DNA of 64,000 nucleotides from Chlorobaculum parvum NCIB 8327. GTDB lineage: Bacteria; Bacteroidota; Chlorobiia; Chlorobiales; Chlorobiaceae. The notes under the pieces were generated by a model, which ran no database searches, was not told the DNA's origin, and saw nothing but the letters and a program-made list of their open reading frames with translations. The stretch spans positions 1,844,001 through 1,908,000 of the forward strand of contig NC_011027.1 in the NCBI RefSeq assembly GCF_000020505.1, read 5' to 3'. Below are positions 12,158 to 20,462 of the stretch, piece by piece. Position numbers and translations under genes: made by a program. Positions within the stretch are counted from its first letter, which is position 1. Each line of letters begins with the position of its first letter.

Positions 12158-12583
12158 ATGAACTTCCACCTTACCACCATCGCCTGCAAAACCGACCAGC
12201 CGATCGACATCATCGACATCACCGATGACGTGCGTGCGGCGCTCGAAGCCACTGGCCTGAAGCAGGGCACGGTCACGCTGCTCAGCCGCCACACCACCGC
12301 CTGCATCAACATCAACGAGCGCGAGGAGCAGCTCAAGCAGGACATGACCACCTTCCTGAAGCGCTTCATACCGAAGGATGGCGACTGGCTGCACAACCTC
12401 GACACGATTGACGGACGCGACAACGCCCACTCGCACCTGCTCGGGCTCTTCATGACCAGCTCCGAAACCGTGCCCTTCGCCGACGGCAACCTCCTGCTCG
12501 GCCAGTGGCAATCGATCTTCTTCATCGAACTCGACGGTCCGAGGGAGAAACGCGAAGTGCTGGTACACATCCAGGGCGAATAA
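12158..12583 (+). CDS. YjbQ family protein (UPF0047)
   Basis: 141-residue member of the YjbQ/UPF0047 family, a small beta-rich trimeric fold. Diagnostic segments are LLSRHTTACININE, NAHSHLLGLFMTSSE and LGQWQSIFFIELDGPR, with the three conserved His. E. coli YjbQ has weak thiamine phosphate synthase activity, but the true role is uncertain. It begins 70 bases after the GH13 stop on the same strand; no functional link is evident. Confidence 0.85.
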   Translation: MNFHLTTIACKTDQPIDIIDITDDVRAALEATGLKQGTVTLLSRHTTACININEREEQLKQDMTTFLKRFIPKDGDWLHNLDTIDGRDNAHSHLLGLFMTSSETVPFADGNLLLGQWQSIFFIELDGPREKREVLVHIQGE

Positions 12584-12618
12584 AGAGATCGGGATCTAAA
12601 ATCGCTCTTACATTCAGG

Positions 12619-12718
12619 CGGGTTTTAACCCGGCGGACATTCAGCCTCTTACATTCATGTTGCCCCGGTTTTTAAACCCCGGGGTCGATGGAATTCTTTT
12701 CTTTCAGGGCTTCAGCCC
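12619..12718. repeat. Composite palindromic repeat, copy 2
   Basis: CGGGTTTTAACCCG (12619-12632), a GC-rich palindrome starting CCCCGG and ending CCGGGG (12663-12684), and GGGCTTCAGCCC (12707-12718). Same order and spacing as the copy at 7522-7623, with the flanking CTCTTACATTCA-type spacer also similar. Confidence 0.8.
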
Positions 12719-12768
12719 AATATCTTGTGCAACCGATCATTTCGATCATGCAGCATATGGTCTGAGAT

Positions 12769-12797
12769 GTAGGGGCAACCCTTGCGGTTGCCCCTAC
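12769..12797. repeat. GTAGGGGCAACC-type palindromic repeat
   Basis: GTAGGGGCAACC, loop CTTGC, GGTTGCCCCTAC: a perfect 12-bp inverted repeat. Related elements lie at 14894-14918, 14961-14985, 23716-23740 and 50402-50426, all intergenic. Confidence 0.85.
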
Positions 12798-12874
12798 GAA
12801 AAAACCTCTTTATATCATCTCATTCCGATCCCGATTTCTGAAAAGAAAATCCTCCCCCCAATCGGAACCATAGA

Positions 12875-12923
12875 GGAGTTCGGGCGGTTGAAAAAACAAG
12901 TACTTTTCTTCCGCCTGAACTCC
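12875..12923 (+). promoter_or_regulatory. Leader hairpin immediately upstream of dxs
   Basis: GGAGTTCGGGCGG (12875-12887) pairs with CCGCCTGAACTCC (12911-12923), 13 pairs including one G-U, around a 23-nt loop. GGAA and TTCC outside it could extend the stem. The 3' arm ends 13 bases before the dxs ATG, in the region where a ribosome binding site would lie; no Shine-Dalgarno sequence is visible there. It could affect dxs translation, but this is inference. Confidence 0.45.
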
Positions 12924-12936
12924 AGATTCCGAACCT

Positions 12937-14865
12937 ATGACCGAGGCCCTCTCGTCACCTGTTTCGCAAGGCTATAGCCTGCTTTCGACAATCCATGATC
13001 CCGCCGACCTCAAGAAGCTGAGCATCAGCCAGCTTGAGCAGGTGGCCGCCGAGTGCCGCAGAAAAGTAATCGAGCTGGTGTCGCAGCATGGCGGCCATTT
13101 CGCTTCCAGCCTCGGCGTGGTCGAGCTGACCGTCGCGCTGCATCACGTCTATCAGAGTCCGACCGACCGGTTCATCTGGGATGTGGGCCATCAGGCTTAC
13201 GTGCACAAAATGCTGACCGGACGACTGGAACAGATGGACACCAACCGCCGCTACAACGGGCTGGCGGGCTTTCCGAAGCGCAGTGAAAGCGCGCACGACG
13301 CTTTCGACACTGGCCACGCCTCGACCTCGATCTCCGCAGCGGCAGGCATGGCCGTGGCGCGTGACCTGGCCGGGCGGTCGGAAAAGGTGGTTGCGATCAT
13401 CGGCGACGGCAGCCTGACCGGCGGCATGGCCTTCGAGGCGATGAATCACCTCGGCGACGTGAAGTCCGACGTGCTTGTCATCCTGAATGACAACCAGATG
13501 GCGATTTCGCCAAGCACCGGCGGACTGAACAACTACTTGGTAAACCTGCCGCTGAACAAGACCTACAACAAGCTCCGGAAGTTCGTCTGGGACAGCATTT
13601 CCCTGATGCACAACGATATCGGCGAAACGGCCAAAACCGCCGTGCATCGGCTTGAAGATGGCATCAAGGCGGCCTTCACACCCGGTGCGTACTTCGAAGC
13701 GCTCGGCTTCCGCTACTTCGGCCCGATCGACGGGCACAACATGGAGCAGCTCACCAAGGCGCTAAGCGAAATGCGTTCGCTGCCGCACCCAAAGCTGCTG
13801 CACGTCATCACCAAAAAGGGCAAAGGGTTCAAGCCCGCCGAGGAGAACCAGCCCAAGTGGCACGCCAGCGCAGGCGGCTTCGACATCGAGACCGGCGCGA
13901 ATCTGAAGGCTCCGGGCAAACCCGCGAAGCCGAAGTACCAAGAGGTGTTCGGTGAAGCGCTGGTCGAGCTGGCGCTGAAAGACCAGACCATCACCGCCAT
14001 CACCGCCGCCATGCCTAGCGGCACCTCGCTCGACCTGTTCCAGCAGGCGATCCCGTCGCGCTTTTTCGACGTCGGAATCGCCGAGCAGCACGCTGTCACC
14101 TTCTGCGCCGGTCTGGCTCTCGGCGGCTTCAAACCGGTCTGCGCGATCTACTCGACCTTTCTGCAACGCGGCTACGACCAGCTCATCCACGACGTGGCGC
14201 TGCAGAACCTGCACGTAGTCTTTGCCATCGACCGCGCAGGCCTCGTCGGCGAAGACGGCCCGACGCACCACGGCGCGTTCGACCTGTCGTACCTCAACGC
14301 CGTACCGAATCTGACGATCATGGCTCCGGGCGACGAGCAGGAGCTGCGCGACATGCTCTACACTGCGCTCTACGAAGTGAAAGGCCCGGTGGCCATCCGT
14401 TACCCGAGAGGCACCGGCACCGGCGCTACGCTGCACAAAGAGTTCACGCCGATTCCTGTCGGCAAGGGCCGCGTGCTGCGCGAAGGCGACACGGTCGCAC
14501 TGCTCGGCATCGGCTCAATGAGCCAGAGAGCACTCGAAACCGCCGAACTGCTCGAAAAAGCCGGGCTGAATCCGCTGGTCTGCGACATGCGTTTCCTCAA
14601 GCCGCTTGACACCGAGATGATCGACATGGCCGCAGCCAAATGCAAGCACATCGTCACCATCGAAGAAAACAGCATCATCGGCGGCTTCGGCAGCAGCGTG
14701 ACGAGCTACCTCAGCCACGCCCATCCCGGCATGAAGAGCATCAGCTTTGGCCTCCCGGACGACTTCGTCACGCACGGCAGCATGCAAGAGCTGTACAAGG
14801 AAGTGGGACTGGACGCGGAGACGCTGGCGGAGAAGATTCAGGAGTTCTGCAAGGTGGAGGCGTAG
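12937..14865 (+). CDS. dxs: 1-deoxy-D-xylulose-5-phosphate synthase
   Basis: Thiamine diphosphate enzyme condensing pyruvate and glyceraldehyde 3-phosphate, the entry to the MEP isoprenoid pathway that feeds carotenoids, chlorophyll tails and quinones. The 642 residues match the family length. Seen: WDVGHQAYVHK (81-91), the ThDP/Mg motif GDGSLTGG (156-163) with NDNQM (184-188), and the pyrimidine-domain GIAEQHAVTFCAGLA carrying the catalytic Glu. The C-terminal transketolase-like domain has TIEENSIIGGFGS. The gene is preceded by a hairpin that may influence translation and followed by an inverted pair of palindromic repeats. Confidence 0.97.
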   Translation: MTEALSSPVSQGYSLLSTIHDPADLKKLSISQLEQVAAECRRKVIELVSQHGGHFASSLGVVELTVALHHVYQSPTDRFIWDVGHQAYVHKMLTGRLEQMDTNRRYNGLAGFPKRSESAHDAFDTGHASTSISAAAGMAVARDLAGRSEKVVAIIGDGSLTGGMAFEAMNHLGDVKSDVLVILNDNQMAISPSTGGLNNYLVNLPLNKTYNKLRKFVWDSISLMHNDIGETAKTAVHRLEDGIKAAFTPGAYFEALGFRYFGPIDGHNMEQLTKALSEMRSLPHPKLLHVITKKGKGFKPAEENQPKWHASAGGFDIETGANLKAPGKPAKPKYQEVFGEALVELALKDQTITAITAAMPSGTSLDLFQQAIPSRFFDVGIAEQHAVTFCAGLALGGFKPVCAIYSTFLQRGYDQLIHDVALQNLHVVFAIDRAGLVGEDGPTHHGAFDLSYLNAVPNLTIMAPGDEQELRDMLYTALYEVKGPVAIRYPRGTGTGATLHKEFTPIPVGKGRVLREGDTVALLGIGSMSQRALETAELLEKAGLNPLVCDMRFLKPLDTEMIDMAAAKCKHIVTIEENSIIGGFGSSVTSYLSHAHPGMKSISFGLPDDFVTHGSMQELYKEVGLDAETLAEKIQEFCKVEA

Positions 14866-14893
14866 AGCGTTAAGGAAAAAATCGTGATTTTTG

Positions 14894-14918
14894 GTAGGGG
14901 CAACCCTTGCGGTTGCCC
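14894..14918. repeat. GTAGGGGCAACC-type repeat (left arm of an inverted pair)
   Basis: GTAGGGGCAACC-CTTGC-GGTTGCCC. Internally palindromic, and also the exact reverse complement over 25 bases of 14961-14985, so the two copies could pair with each other between the convergent dxs and pgpA genes. Confidence 0.85.
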
Positions 14919-14960
14919 TGATTTATCAGTTTGCACAGAGTTCCGAGTTCACCCACAAAA

Positions 14961-14985
14961 GGGCAACCGCAAGGGTTGCCCCTAC
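14961..14985. repeat. GTAGGGGCAACC-type repeat (right arm of an inverted pair)
   Basis: GGGCAACC-GCAAG-GGTTGCCCCTAC, the exact reverse complement of 14894-14918, 42 bases away. Lies 23 bases past the pgpA stop; may serve as a bidirectional transcription end. Confidence 0.85.
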
Positions 14986-15008
14986 ACTACATCACCGAAA
15001 TCACCCGT

Positions 15009-15485
15009 TCACACCATCCAATCGTAAGGCAGCATCGGCAGCACGACCATCATAATCCGCAACGTCACGTTGGCGAAAATCCCCGCCAGCACGTCATCGG
15101 CCATGATACCCCAGCCACCAGGAAGGTTTTGCAGGCTATCGACCGGGCCGGGTTTGAGGATGTCGAAGAGCCTGAAAAAGATGAATCCCAGCAGCACCAC
15201 AAACGGCGTGACCGGCAGGAACGCGAGCGCAAGCCATTGCCCGGCAACCTCGTCGATCACCGCCTGCGAGGGATCTTCGCCATACTCCTCCTCCATCACG
15301 CCGCTCGCCCAGACGCCGAGCGCAATCGTCGCCAAAATAATCGGCATCAGCACAAGCGGGTTATGCAAAACGGGAATGAAAAAATACGCAAGCGCCGCAC
15401 CCGCACTGCCGACGGTGCCCGGCGCAAACGACGCGTAACCGAGGCCGAACGCGCTGCCGGTGATCTTTGCCAGAATGGCGCGCAT
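15009..15485 (-). CDS. pgpA: Phosphatidylglycerophosphatase A
   Basis: 158-residue integral membrane phosphatase converting phosphatidylglycerol phosphate to phosphatidylglycerol. The start FGLGYASFAPGTVGSAGAAL-type block (GYASFAPGTVGS), the VIDEVAGQW segment and FRLFDILKPGPVDSL followed by GGWGIMADDVLAG are the PgpA signatures. It lies only 4 bases after pgsA, whose product supplies its substrate, so the pair forms a phosphatidylglycerol unit. Phosphatidylglycerol is a major membrane lipid in Chlorobi. Confidence 0.93.
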   Translation of the reverse strand: MRAILAKITGSAFGLGYASFAPGTVGSAGAALAYFFIPVLHNPLVLMPIILATIALGVWASGVMEEEYGEDPSQAVIDEVAGQWLALAFLPVTPFVVLLGFIFFRLFDILKPGPVDSLQNLPGGWGIMADDVLAGIFANVTLRIMMVVLPMLPYDWMV

Positions 15486-15489
15486 GGCG

Positions 15490-16086
15490 TCAGCGCCCCC
15501 CTTGCGGGTTCGGGAGAAAGAGGCTCCGGTTGCTGATGAGGTAGGAAATCCCCGTCCAGGCCGTGAAAAGGGTGATGGCGAGCATCACGTAATCAAGCCA
15601 GGGCGAATGGAGAATTTCATCCATGACAGCTCCGACCTTGCTGCCGAAAAAGGTCTTCTCCTTCAACAGGATAAAGAGCATGACGATGTAGGCGAACAGA
15701 TTCTGCGCGAAGGTTTTGTACTTGGCCTCCTTGCTGGTCACCACCGGATGATCGATGTGCTCGGCCCAAACGCGCAGCCCGGTGACAATGATGTCGCGAG
15801 CCGCCACCACCAGCACCATCCAGAGCGCCAGATAGCCCTGCCAGACGTAGAACAGAAATGCCGTAGTGATGAGCAGCTTGTCGGCCAGCGGATCGAGGAA
15901 CGCGCCGAGCCGGGTCACCTCGCCATACTTTCGGGCGTGGTAGCCGTCATAAATATCGGTGAGCGAAGCCGTTACGAAAACGATGACCCCCGTCAGCTTG
16001 TACCACGCGCTATCCTGCATGAGCAGCAGCACGAAAACCGGCACGAGAATGATTCTCAGGATGGTAAGCTGATTGGAGAAAGTCAT
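15490..16086 (-). CDS. pgsA: CDP-diacylglycerol--glycerol-3-phosphate 3-phosphatidyltransferase
   Basis: Makes phosphatidylglycerol phosphate from CDP-diacylglycerol. 198 residues with several membrane helices. The CDP-alcohol phosphotransferase motif D-x2-DG-x2-AR-x8-G-x3-D-x3-D is exact (DIYDGYHARK, then GAFLDPLAD). I chose the ATG at 16086 (MTFSNQLTILRI), where family homology begins; the frame is open 42 codons further but that extension is not family-like. No clear ribosome binding site precedes either. Followed 4 bases later by pgpA; mutS2 lies 112 bases upstream on the same strand. Confidence 0.93.
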   Translation of the reverse strand: MTFSNQLTILRIILVPVFVLLLMQDSAWYKLTGVIVFVTASLTDIYDGYHARKYGEVTRLGAFLDPLADKLLITTAFLFYVWQGYLALWMVLVVAARDIIVTGLRVWAEHIDHPVVTSKEAKYKTFAQNLFAYIVMLFILLKEKTFFGSKVGAVMDEILHSPWLDYVMLAITLFTAWTGISYLISNRSLFLPNPQGGR

Positions 16087-16198
16087 GTTGATGATGAAAT
16101 TGAAGTCGGTATCCCGCCGTCTGGAGGCTTGCACGGCGGAAAGATACGTCATCCTGCACTTTTTTTCAATGCCGCCCGCAGAGAGCGTGCCGAGAACA

Positions 16199-18610
16199 TC
16201 AGCGGATTTCAACCACCGTCACGCCTGCGCCGCCCTCCTGCAAGCTACCGAGCCGGAAGCTCTTGACGCGCGGATGTTGCTTGAGAAATTCAGCCGTGCG
16301 CAGCCGCAACGCGCCGGAGCCTTTGCCGTGAACAATGGTGCCAGACGGCATCCGGTGCATCGCCAGCGCGTCGATGAAGCGGCCGATCTCGGCGATCGCC
16401 TCGTCGCCGGTCAGGCCACGCAGGTCGAGCCGAGTCGATTCGAGCGTTGACGCTTTGACCGACCAGCTTTTGGATGAAGCCTGAGGAGTCGATCCCTCCT
16501 TTTGCAGCTTTTTGGCTCCAGCGCGGGAGATCTTTTCAAGTCCGCGCAAGGCGGTGGTGAGCCGGAAATTACCGCACTGCACCACGGCAGAATCGCCCTG
16601 GATCGACTCCACCTCGCCGGTAGTGTTGGTGTCGCCGATCCGCACCGTGTCGCCGGGGCGGATGCTCAGGTCGGCCTGCGGCGCAACTTCCCGCTCGACG
16701 GCCTCCTCTTTCGACGCGGCCTCCTGCTTCATCCCGGCCAGCCGTGTACGCGCCTTGTGCAGCGTGGGCTCGTCGCCGGGATGCTCCTTCACCTCGCGCA
16801 CGAGGTCGCGAATCTCCTTGCGCGCCTGTTCGAGCTGGCGGTTCAGGTCGCGGAATCCCTTGCTTTTCAGCTCCTGCATCTTTTTGCGCAGCTCGGCCCG
16901 CTGCAAGGTCAAGGTCGAGCGAATCGATTCGGCTTCGAGCCGTTCGCGCCTGAGTTCCGTTTCCAGCTCGCGGTTCTGCGCCGCAGAGTGCCGGAAATCC
17001 TCGATCATCTCCTCCAGCCCGGTGTGGCCGGTCGTGAGGAAGCCCGAAGCGCGGTTGACGATTTCGTCCGAAAAGCCCATGCGCCGCATCATCGCGAAGG
17101 CGAAGCTGTTGCCCGGCACGCCTTTGAGGAAGCGGAAGGTCGGCGCAAGGCCGTTGCGGTCGAACTCCATCGCGCCGTTCACGACGCCGTCGCGCCGGTG
17201 GGCATAGACTTTCAGCTCGCCGAGGTGGGTGGTGACGACCGTCTTCACATCCCGCGTAATCAGTTCCTCGATCACCGCGCGGGCGATGGCGCTCCCCTCC
17301 TCGACGTCGGTGCCGGAGCACAGCTCGTCGATCAGTACGAGGCTGCCCGGCACGGCGCGGTCGAGAATGTCGCGGATCGCCGCAAGGTGAGAGCTGAAGG
17401 TCGAAAGGTCGTTCTCGATGGACTGCTCGTCGCCGATCTCGATGAACAGCCCGGCGAAGTGCGGGAACTCCGAACTCTCGCTGCACGGGACGAGATAACC
17501 GTGCTGCAACATGCAGCAGAGCAGGCCGACGGTCTTCATCGCCACCGACTTGCCACCCGCGTTCGGCCCCGAAATCACCAGCGCCTGCTCGTTTTCGCTG
17601 AGCTCCATGTCGAGCGGCAGCACCTTCTCCTTCGAGAAACCGTGCGAGATGAAGAGCCACGGATGGTACCCTTTGACAATCTTCAGCCGCCGCCCCGCCG
17701 AGAGTTGCGGCAGCATCGAGCCGGTCTCGACGGCGAGCCGCGCCCGCGCGTAGAGCGAGTCGAAAGCGGCCATGATCCGCTCGTTGTGGCGTACGTTGTC
17801 GAGTTCCTGACGAACTCCGCTGGAAAGTGCCTTCAGGATGCGCTCGATCTCTCGCCGCTCGGCGATTTCGAGCTCCTGGATGCGGTTGCTGATTTCGAGC
17901 GTTTCGGCAGGTTCGACGAACACCGTCTGGCCGGTCTGCGAGTAGTCCTGGATGTAGCCGTGCAGCCGGTGTTTGTTCTCGACCCGGAGCGCCAGCACCT
18001 GCCGACCATGCCGGAAACCGACCGTCTCCTCCATCAGCCACCCCTCGTTCTGGCAGCGCCGCAGCAGCCGCTCCATCTTGCGACGCAATCCATCACGCGC
18101 CTCGCTGAGGCCGTTGCGGATGTCGAGCAGCGCGTCGCTGGCCGTATCGCGCACCATACCCCGCTCGTCGATGGCCAGCGCCACGGCGTACTGGATGCTC
18201 TTTTCCAGCCAAAGCGCGATGGTCAGATCGTTCAGTTCGGGATAGATGTCGCGGTTGGAAAACATGAACCGCCGAAGCTGCGCTGCACTTTGCAGCAACG
18301 CCGCGATGTCGAGCAGCTCCTCCGGATCGAGCCAGCTTTCGAGCACCTCCAGCTTGTCGAGCAGGCGGCGGGTATCGGGCAGTTGCGAAAACGGCAGCGG
18401 CGCGCCCTCGAAGAGAAAGTTCTTCAACTCCAGCACCCGCTTCAGCTCCCGCTCGGTCTCACCCGCCAGAGGAGCCTCCATCCGCTCCACGAGGTCGCGC
18501 CCCATCTCGGAAATACAGAACCCGGCAGCATACCGCGCCACCTTATCGAACTCAAGCTTTTTGAGAAGGGAGATTGACTCTGTTGTTGTCGATTCGTCCA
18601 TGTTCACCAT
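16199..18610 (-). CDS. mutS2: Endonuclease MutS2
   Basis: 803-residue MutS2: MutS-like core and clamp, ATPase, coiled coil and C-terminal Smr nuclease domain. Walker A is GPNAGGKS, followed by MKTVGLLC. The signature VLIDELCSGTDVEEGSA matches the Walker B/ABC region. Residues around 520-640 are a long charged coiled coil. The Smr domain shows LDLRG and IVHGKGSGALR. It suppresses homologous recombination or rescues collided ribosomes in other bacteria. ATG at 18610, with a second in-frame ATG three codons on; neither has a strong ribosome binding site. A 691-codon antisense frame here is a GC-rich shadow. Confidence 0.95.
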   Translation of the reverse strand: MVNMDESTTTESISLLKKLEFDKVARYAAGFCISEMGRDLVERMEAPLAGETERELKRVLELKNFLFEGAPLPFSQLPDTRRLLDKLEVLESWLDPEELLDIAALLQSAAQLRRFMFSNRDIYPELNDLTIALWLEKSIQYAVALAIDERGMVRDTASDALLDIRNGLSEARDGLRRKMERLLRRCQNEGWLMEETVGFRHGRQVLALRVENKHRLHGYIQDYSQTGQTVFVEPAETLEISNRIQELEIAERREIERILKALSSGVRQELDNVRHNERIMAAFDSLYARARLAVETGSMLPQLSAGRRLKIVKGYHPWLFISHGFSKEKVLPLDMELSENEQALVISGPNAGGKSVAMKTVGLLCCMLQHGYLVPCSESSEFPHFAGLFIEIGDEQSIENDLSTFSSHLAAIRDILDRAVPGSLVLIDELCSGTDVEEGSAIARAVIEELITRDVKTVVTTHLGELKVYAHRRDGVVNGAMEFDRNGLAPTFRFLKGVPGNSFAFAMMRRMGFSDEIVNRASGFLTTGHTGLEEMIEDFRHSAAQNRELETELRRERLEAESIRSTLTLQRAELRKKMQELKSKGFRDLNRQLEQARKEIRDLVREVKEHPGDEPTLHKARTRLAGMKQEAASKEEAVEREVAPQADLSIRPGDTVRIGDTNTTGEVESIQGDSAVVQCGNFRLTTALRGLEKISRAGAKKLQKEGSTPQASSKSWSVKASTLESTRLDLRGLTGDEAIAEIGRFIDALAMHRMPSGTIVHGKGSGALRLRTAEFLKQHPRVKSFRLGSLQEGGAGVTVVEIR

Positions 18611-18691
18611 ATCACCATTTCACTTCGTTCACGCTTCTGGCCGCCAAGATAAAAGATAATCCCGAAAAAGCTGAGGGCGAGGGATTTTGTT

Positions 18692-18707
18692 GGGGGGGGG
18701 GGGGGGG
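18692..18707. repeat. Homopolymer tract of 16 G
   Basis: Sixteen consecutive G, about 82 bases upstream of the mutS2 start. Such tracts are prone to slippage and to assembly error. It lies outside any supported coding frame, so any effect would be on expression. Confidence 0.9.
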
Positions 18708-18854
18708 AAACGGAGGACTTCGACGTGCCGAAAAAAATCTGTGGGCTGTGGTGCTCAGATTGACCGGAAAATGCGAGCTTTTTTCTGCTGAAACACTACA
18801 TTTATTGGAAGGAAACTTTTGCTGGATGGACGGGTGCCGCGATTGAGCACCGTA

Positions 18855-18894
18855 ATCAAGTGGTCTTATACTGATCCGCATAAGACCACTTGAT
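18855..18894. repeat. 15-bp perfect inverted repeat
   Basis: ATCAAGTGGTCTTAT (18855-18869), 10-base spacer ACTGATCCGC, ATAAGACCACTTGAT (18880-18894). The spacer and start of the right arm (CTGATCCGCATAAG, 18871-18884) recur in inverted orientation at 18999-19012. The layout of paired arms around a short spacer resembles a recombinase or regulator target; no protein for it is in the window. Confidence 0.8.
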
Positions 18895-18998
18895 AAATCG
18901 AGGAAAACGCGGTAAAATTTTAAAATTATGAGCGTTGCGAGATATTTTCGATACTGTCTGGATGCGTCTTATATGGGCTGAAAATCAAAAATCTGCCT

Positions 18999-19018
18999 CT
19001 TATGCGGATCAGCATAAA
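18999..19018. repeat. Inverted copy of CTGATCCGCATAAG with its own small palindrome
   Basis: CTTATGCGGATCAG (18999-19012) is the reverse complement of 18871-18884. With the following GCATAA it also forms TTATGC-GGATCA-GCATAA. It ends just left of the GTTAGCG that starts the nhaA unit. Confidence 0.75.
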
Positions 19019-19052
19019 CAATGTTAGCGCTTGACGATCGGAAAAACACTTT

Positions 19053-20402
19053 ATGATTACAGATCAGCAGGCAAACCCAGAAGCCACCCGATTACCAAAG
19101 GAATTTGTTGATCGGCTGACTAAACCTTTTGTGCGTTTCTTGCACATTCAGTCAGCTAGTGGGGCAATTCTTATATTGTTCACTGTTGCCGCTCTCGTTC
19201 TATCCAACTCACCGTGGGCCGACTCGTTTGAACATGCCTGGGAGACACAGGTTGGTCTTCAGCTTGGGACGTTCGAGTTTGCCCGTTCGCTGCGCGAATG
19301 GATCAACGATGGTCTGATGACGCTGTTTTTCTTTCTGGTCGCATTGGAGCTTAAGCGAGAGTTAATTCTCGGAGAGTTGAACAAGCCTCGCATGGCCGCG
19401 CTATCCATAGCAGCCGCCCTGGGCGGCATGATCGTCCCGGCTGCGATATATCTGGCGCTGCAATCAGGACAACCCGGCGAGCATGGATGGGGCACGGTCA
19501 TGGCAACTGACACGGCGTTTGTCATCGGTTGCTTGGCACTGCTTGGCTCGCGCATACCTCAAAGCTTACGCGTGTTCATGTTGTCTTTGGCGATCTTTGA
19601 CGATATCGGTGCCATTCTTGTCGTCGCCATCGGCTACAGTAGCAACATTGTCTGGGGTGCGTTGGCGCTGGCTACGCTTGGCCTGGTGATTATACGCGCC
19701 ACGGCAATGCTCGGCTTTCGCAGTTTTCCACTCTACTTCCTGGTGGGTGGGGTCATCTGGCTTGCAGTGGATGCGTCCGGCATCCACGCCACCATCACTG
19801 GCATGATACTTGGTTTGATGACTCCAGCCCGCCGATGGGTCAGCGATGAGCGCTTGTACGCGATATTGAGTCAGGTTATTGCGCATCCAGCCAGTGGCGA
19901 AAGCAGTGCGGATACGAAAGATCGGCAGACATTGCAGGTGGCCGAGATTGCCGCGCGTGAAACGCTGTCTCCAGTAGAGCGCCTGGAGATTGGCTTACAT
20001 CCCTGGGTGGGTTTTGTCATCATGCCGCTCTTCGCATTTGCCAACGCCGGGTTGCCACTTACTTTAAATGACCTTGGTAATTCAGTCACCGTGGCAATTT
20101 TCTCAGGTTTCGTGCTTGGTAAGCCTGTTGGTATTCTGTTATTTAGCTGGCTAGCTATACGTTTACACATTGCGATTCGACCCCCAGGACTCGATTGGCG
20201 GTTGCTCGCAGGCGGTAGCTTGCTTGCAGGAATTGGCTTCACCATGGCGCTATTCATTGCGAATTTGGCTTTCGGCAAGAACCTAATTGACAGTGCCAAG
20301 TTGGGAATCTTCCTCGCATCCATGTTTTCCGCAGTGGCAGGTCTCGCACTGTTGATGTGGTCGCCTACACGTGGAAGAACTCATGAAGTGGATCACGCAT
20401 GA
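19053..20402 (+). CDS. nhaA: Na+/H+ antiporter NhaA
   Basis: 449-residue inner-membrane antiporter that exports Na+ in exchange for about two H+. Roughly 12 hydrophobic segments are visible. NhaA signatures: FFLVALELKREL, ATDTAFVIGCLALLG, SLAIFDDIGAILVVA (containing the paired Asp of the ion site), GIHATITGMILGL and LHPWVGFVIMPLFAFANAG. The C-terminal half has GFTMALFIANLAFG. Its codon use is more AT-rich at third positions than in the flanking genes, in keeping with acquisition. It is the only gene of the cassette-like unit. No strong ribosome binding site is seen (CGGAAAAAC before the ATG). Confidence 0.95.
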   Translation: MITDQQANPEATRLPKEFVDRLTKPFVRFLHIQSASGAILILFTVAALVLSNSPWADSFEHAWETQVGLQLGTFEFARSLREWINDGLMTLFFFLVALELKRELILGELNKPRMAALSIAAALGGMIVPAAIYLALQSGQPGEHGWGTVMATDTAFVIGCLALLGSRIPQSLRVFMLSLAIFDDIGAILVVAIGYSSNIVWGALALATLGLVIIRATAMLGFRSFPLYFLVGGVIWLAVDASGIHATITGMILGLMTPARRWVSDERLYAILSQVIAHPASGESSADTKDRQTLQVAEIAARETLSPVERLEIGLHPWVGFVIMPLFAFANAGLPLTLNDLGNSVTVAIFSGFVLGKPVGILLFSWLAIRLHIAIRPPGLDWRLLAGGSLLAGIGFTMALFIANLAFGKNLIDSAKLGIFLASMFSAVAGLALLMWSPTRGRTHEVDHA

Positions 20403-20462
20403 AAAGCGATTCATAAGAGAATGGAGCAATGACAATGGGTGTGGCTCGTGCTGCCAAAACTG

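Larger units (their letters stand above)
12584..12936. other. Intergenic stretch upstream of dxs with repeats and a leader hairpin
   Basis: 353 bases holding, in order, the composite palindromic module (12619-12718), a GTAGGGGCAACC-type palindrome (12769-12797) and an inverted repeat directly before dxs (12875-12923). No coding content is recognisable. Confidence 0.7.
18611..19052. other. Non-coding stretch between mutS2 and nhaA, with G tract and inverted repeats
   Basis: 442 bases between divergent genes. It contains a run of 16 G, a 15-bp inverted repeat, a further inverted copy of one flank, and a GTTAGCG at the presumed left edge of the nhaA cassette. From about 18840 the sequence is visibly more AT-rich than the mutS2 side. 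An 89-codon frame through the G tract has no protein-like content. Confidence 0.7.

Noticed and set aside
12584-12936. TPP or other known riboswitch before dxs
   Set aside because: None of the conserved THI-box bases are present; only a simple hairpin is seen.
16502-18577. 691-codon frame on the plus strand
   Set aside because: Antisense to mutS2, with composition dominated by Arg/Leu/His; shadow of the real gene.
18612-18881. 89-codon frame through the G tract
   Set aside because: Its proline run is just the G homopolymer; the rest is low complexity with no family.
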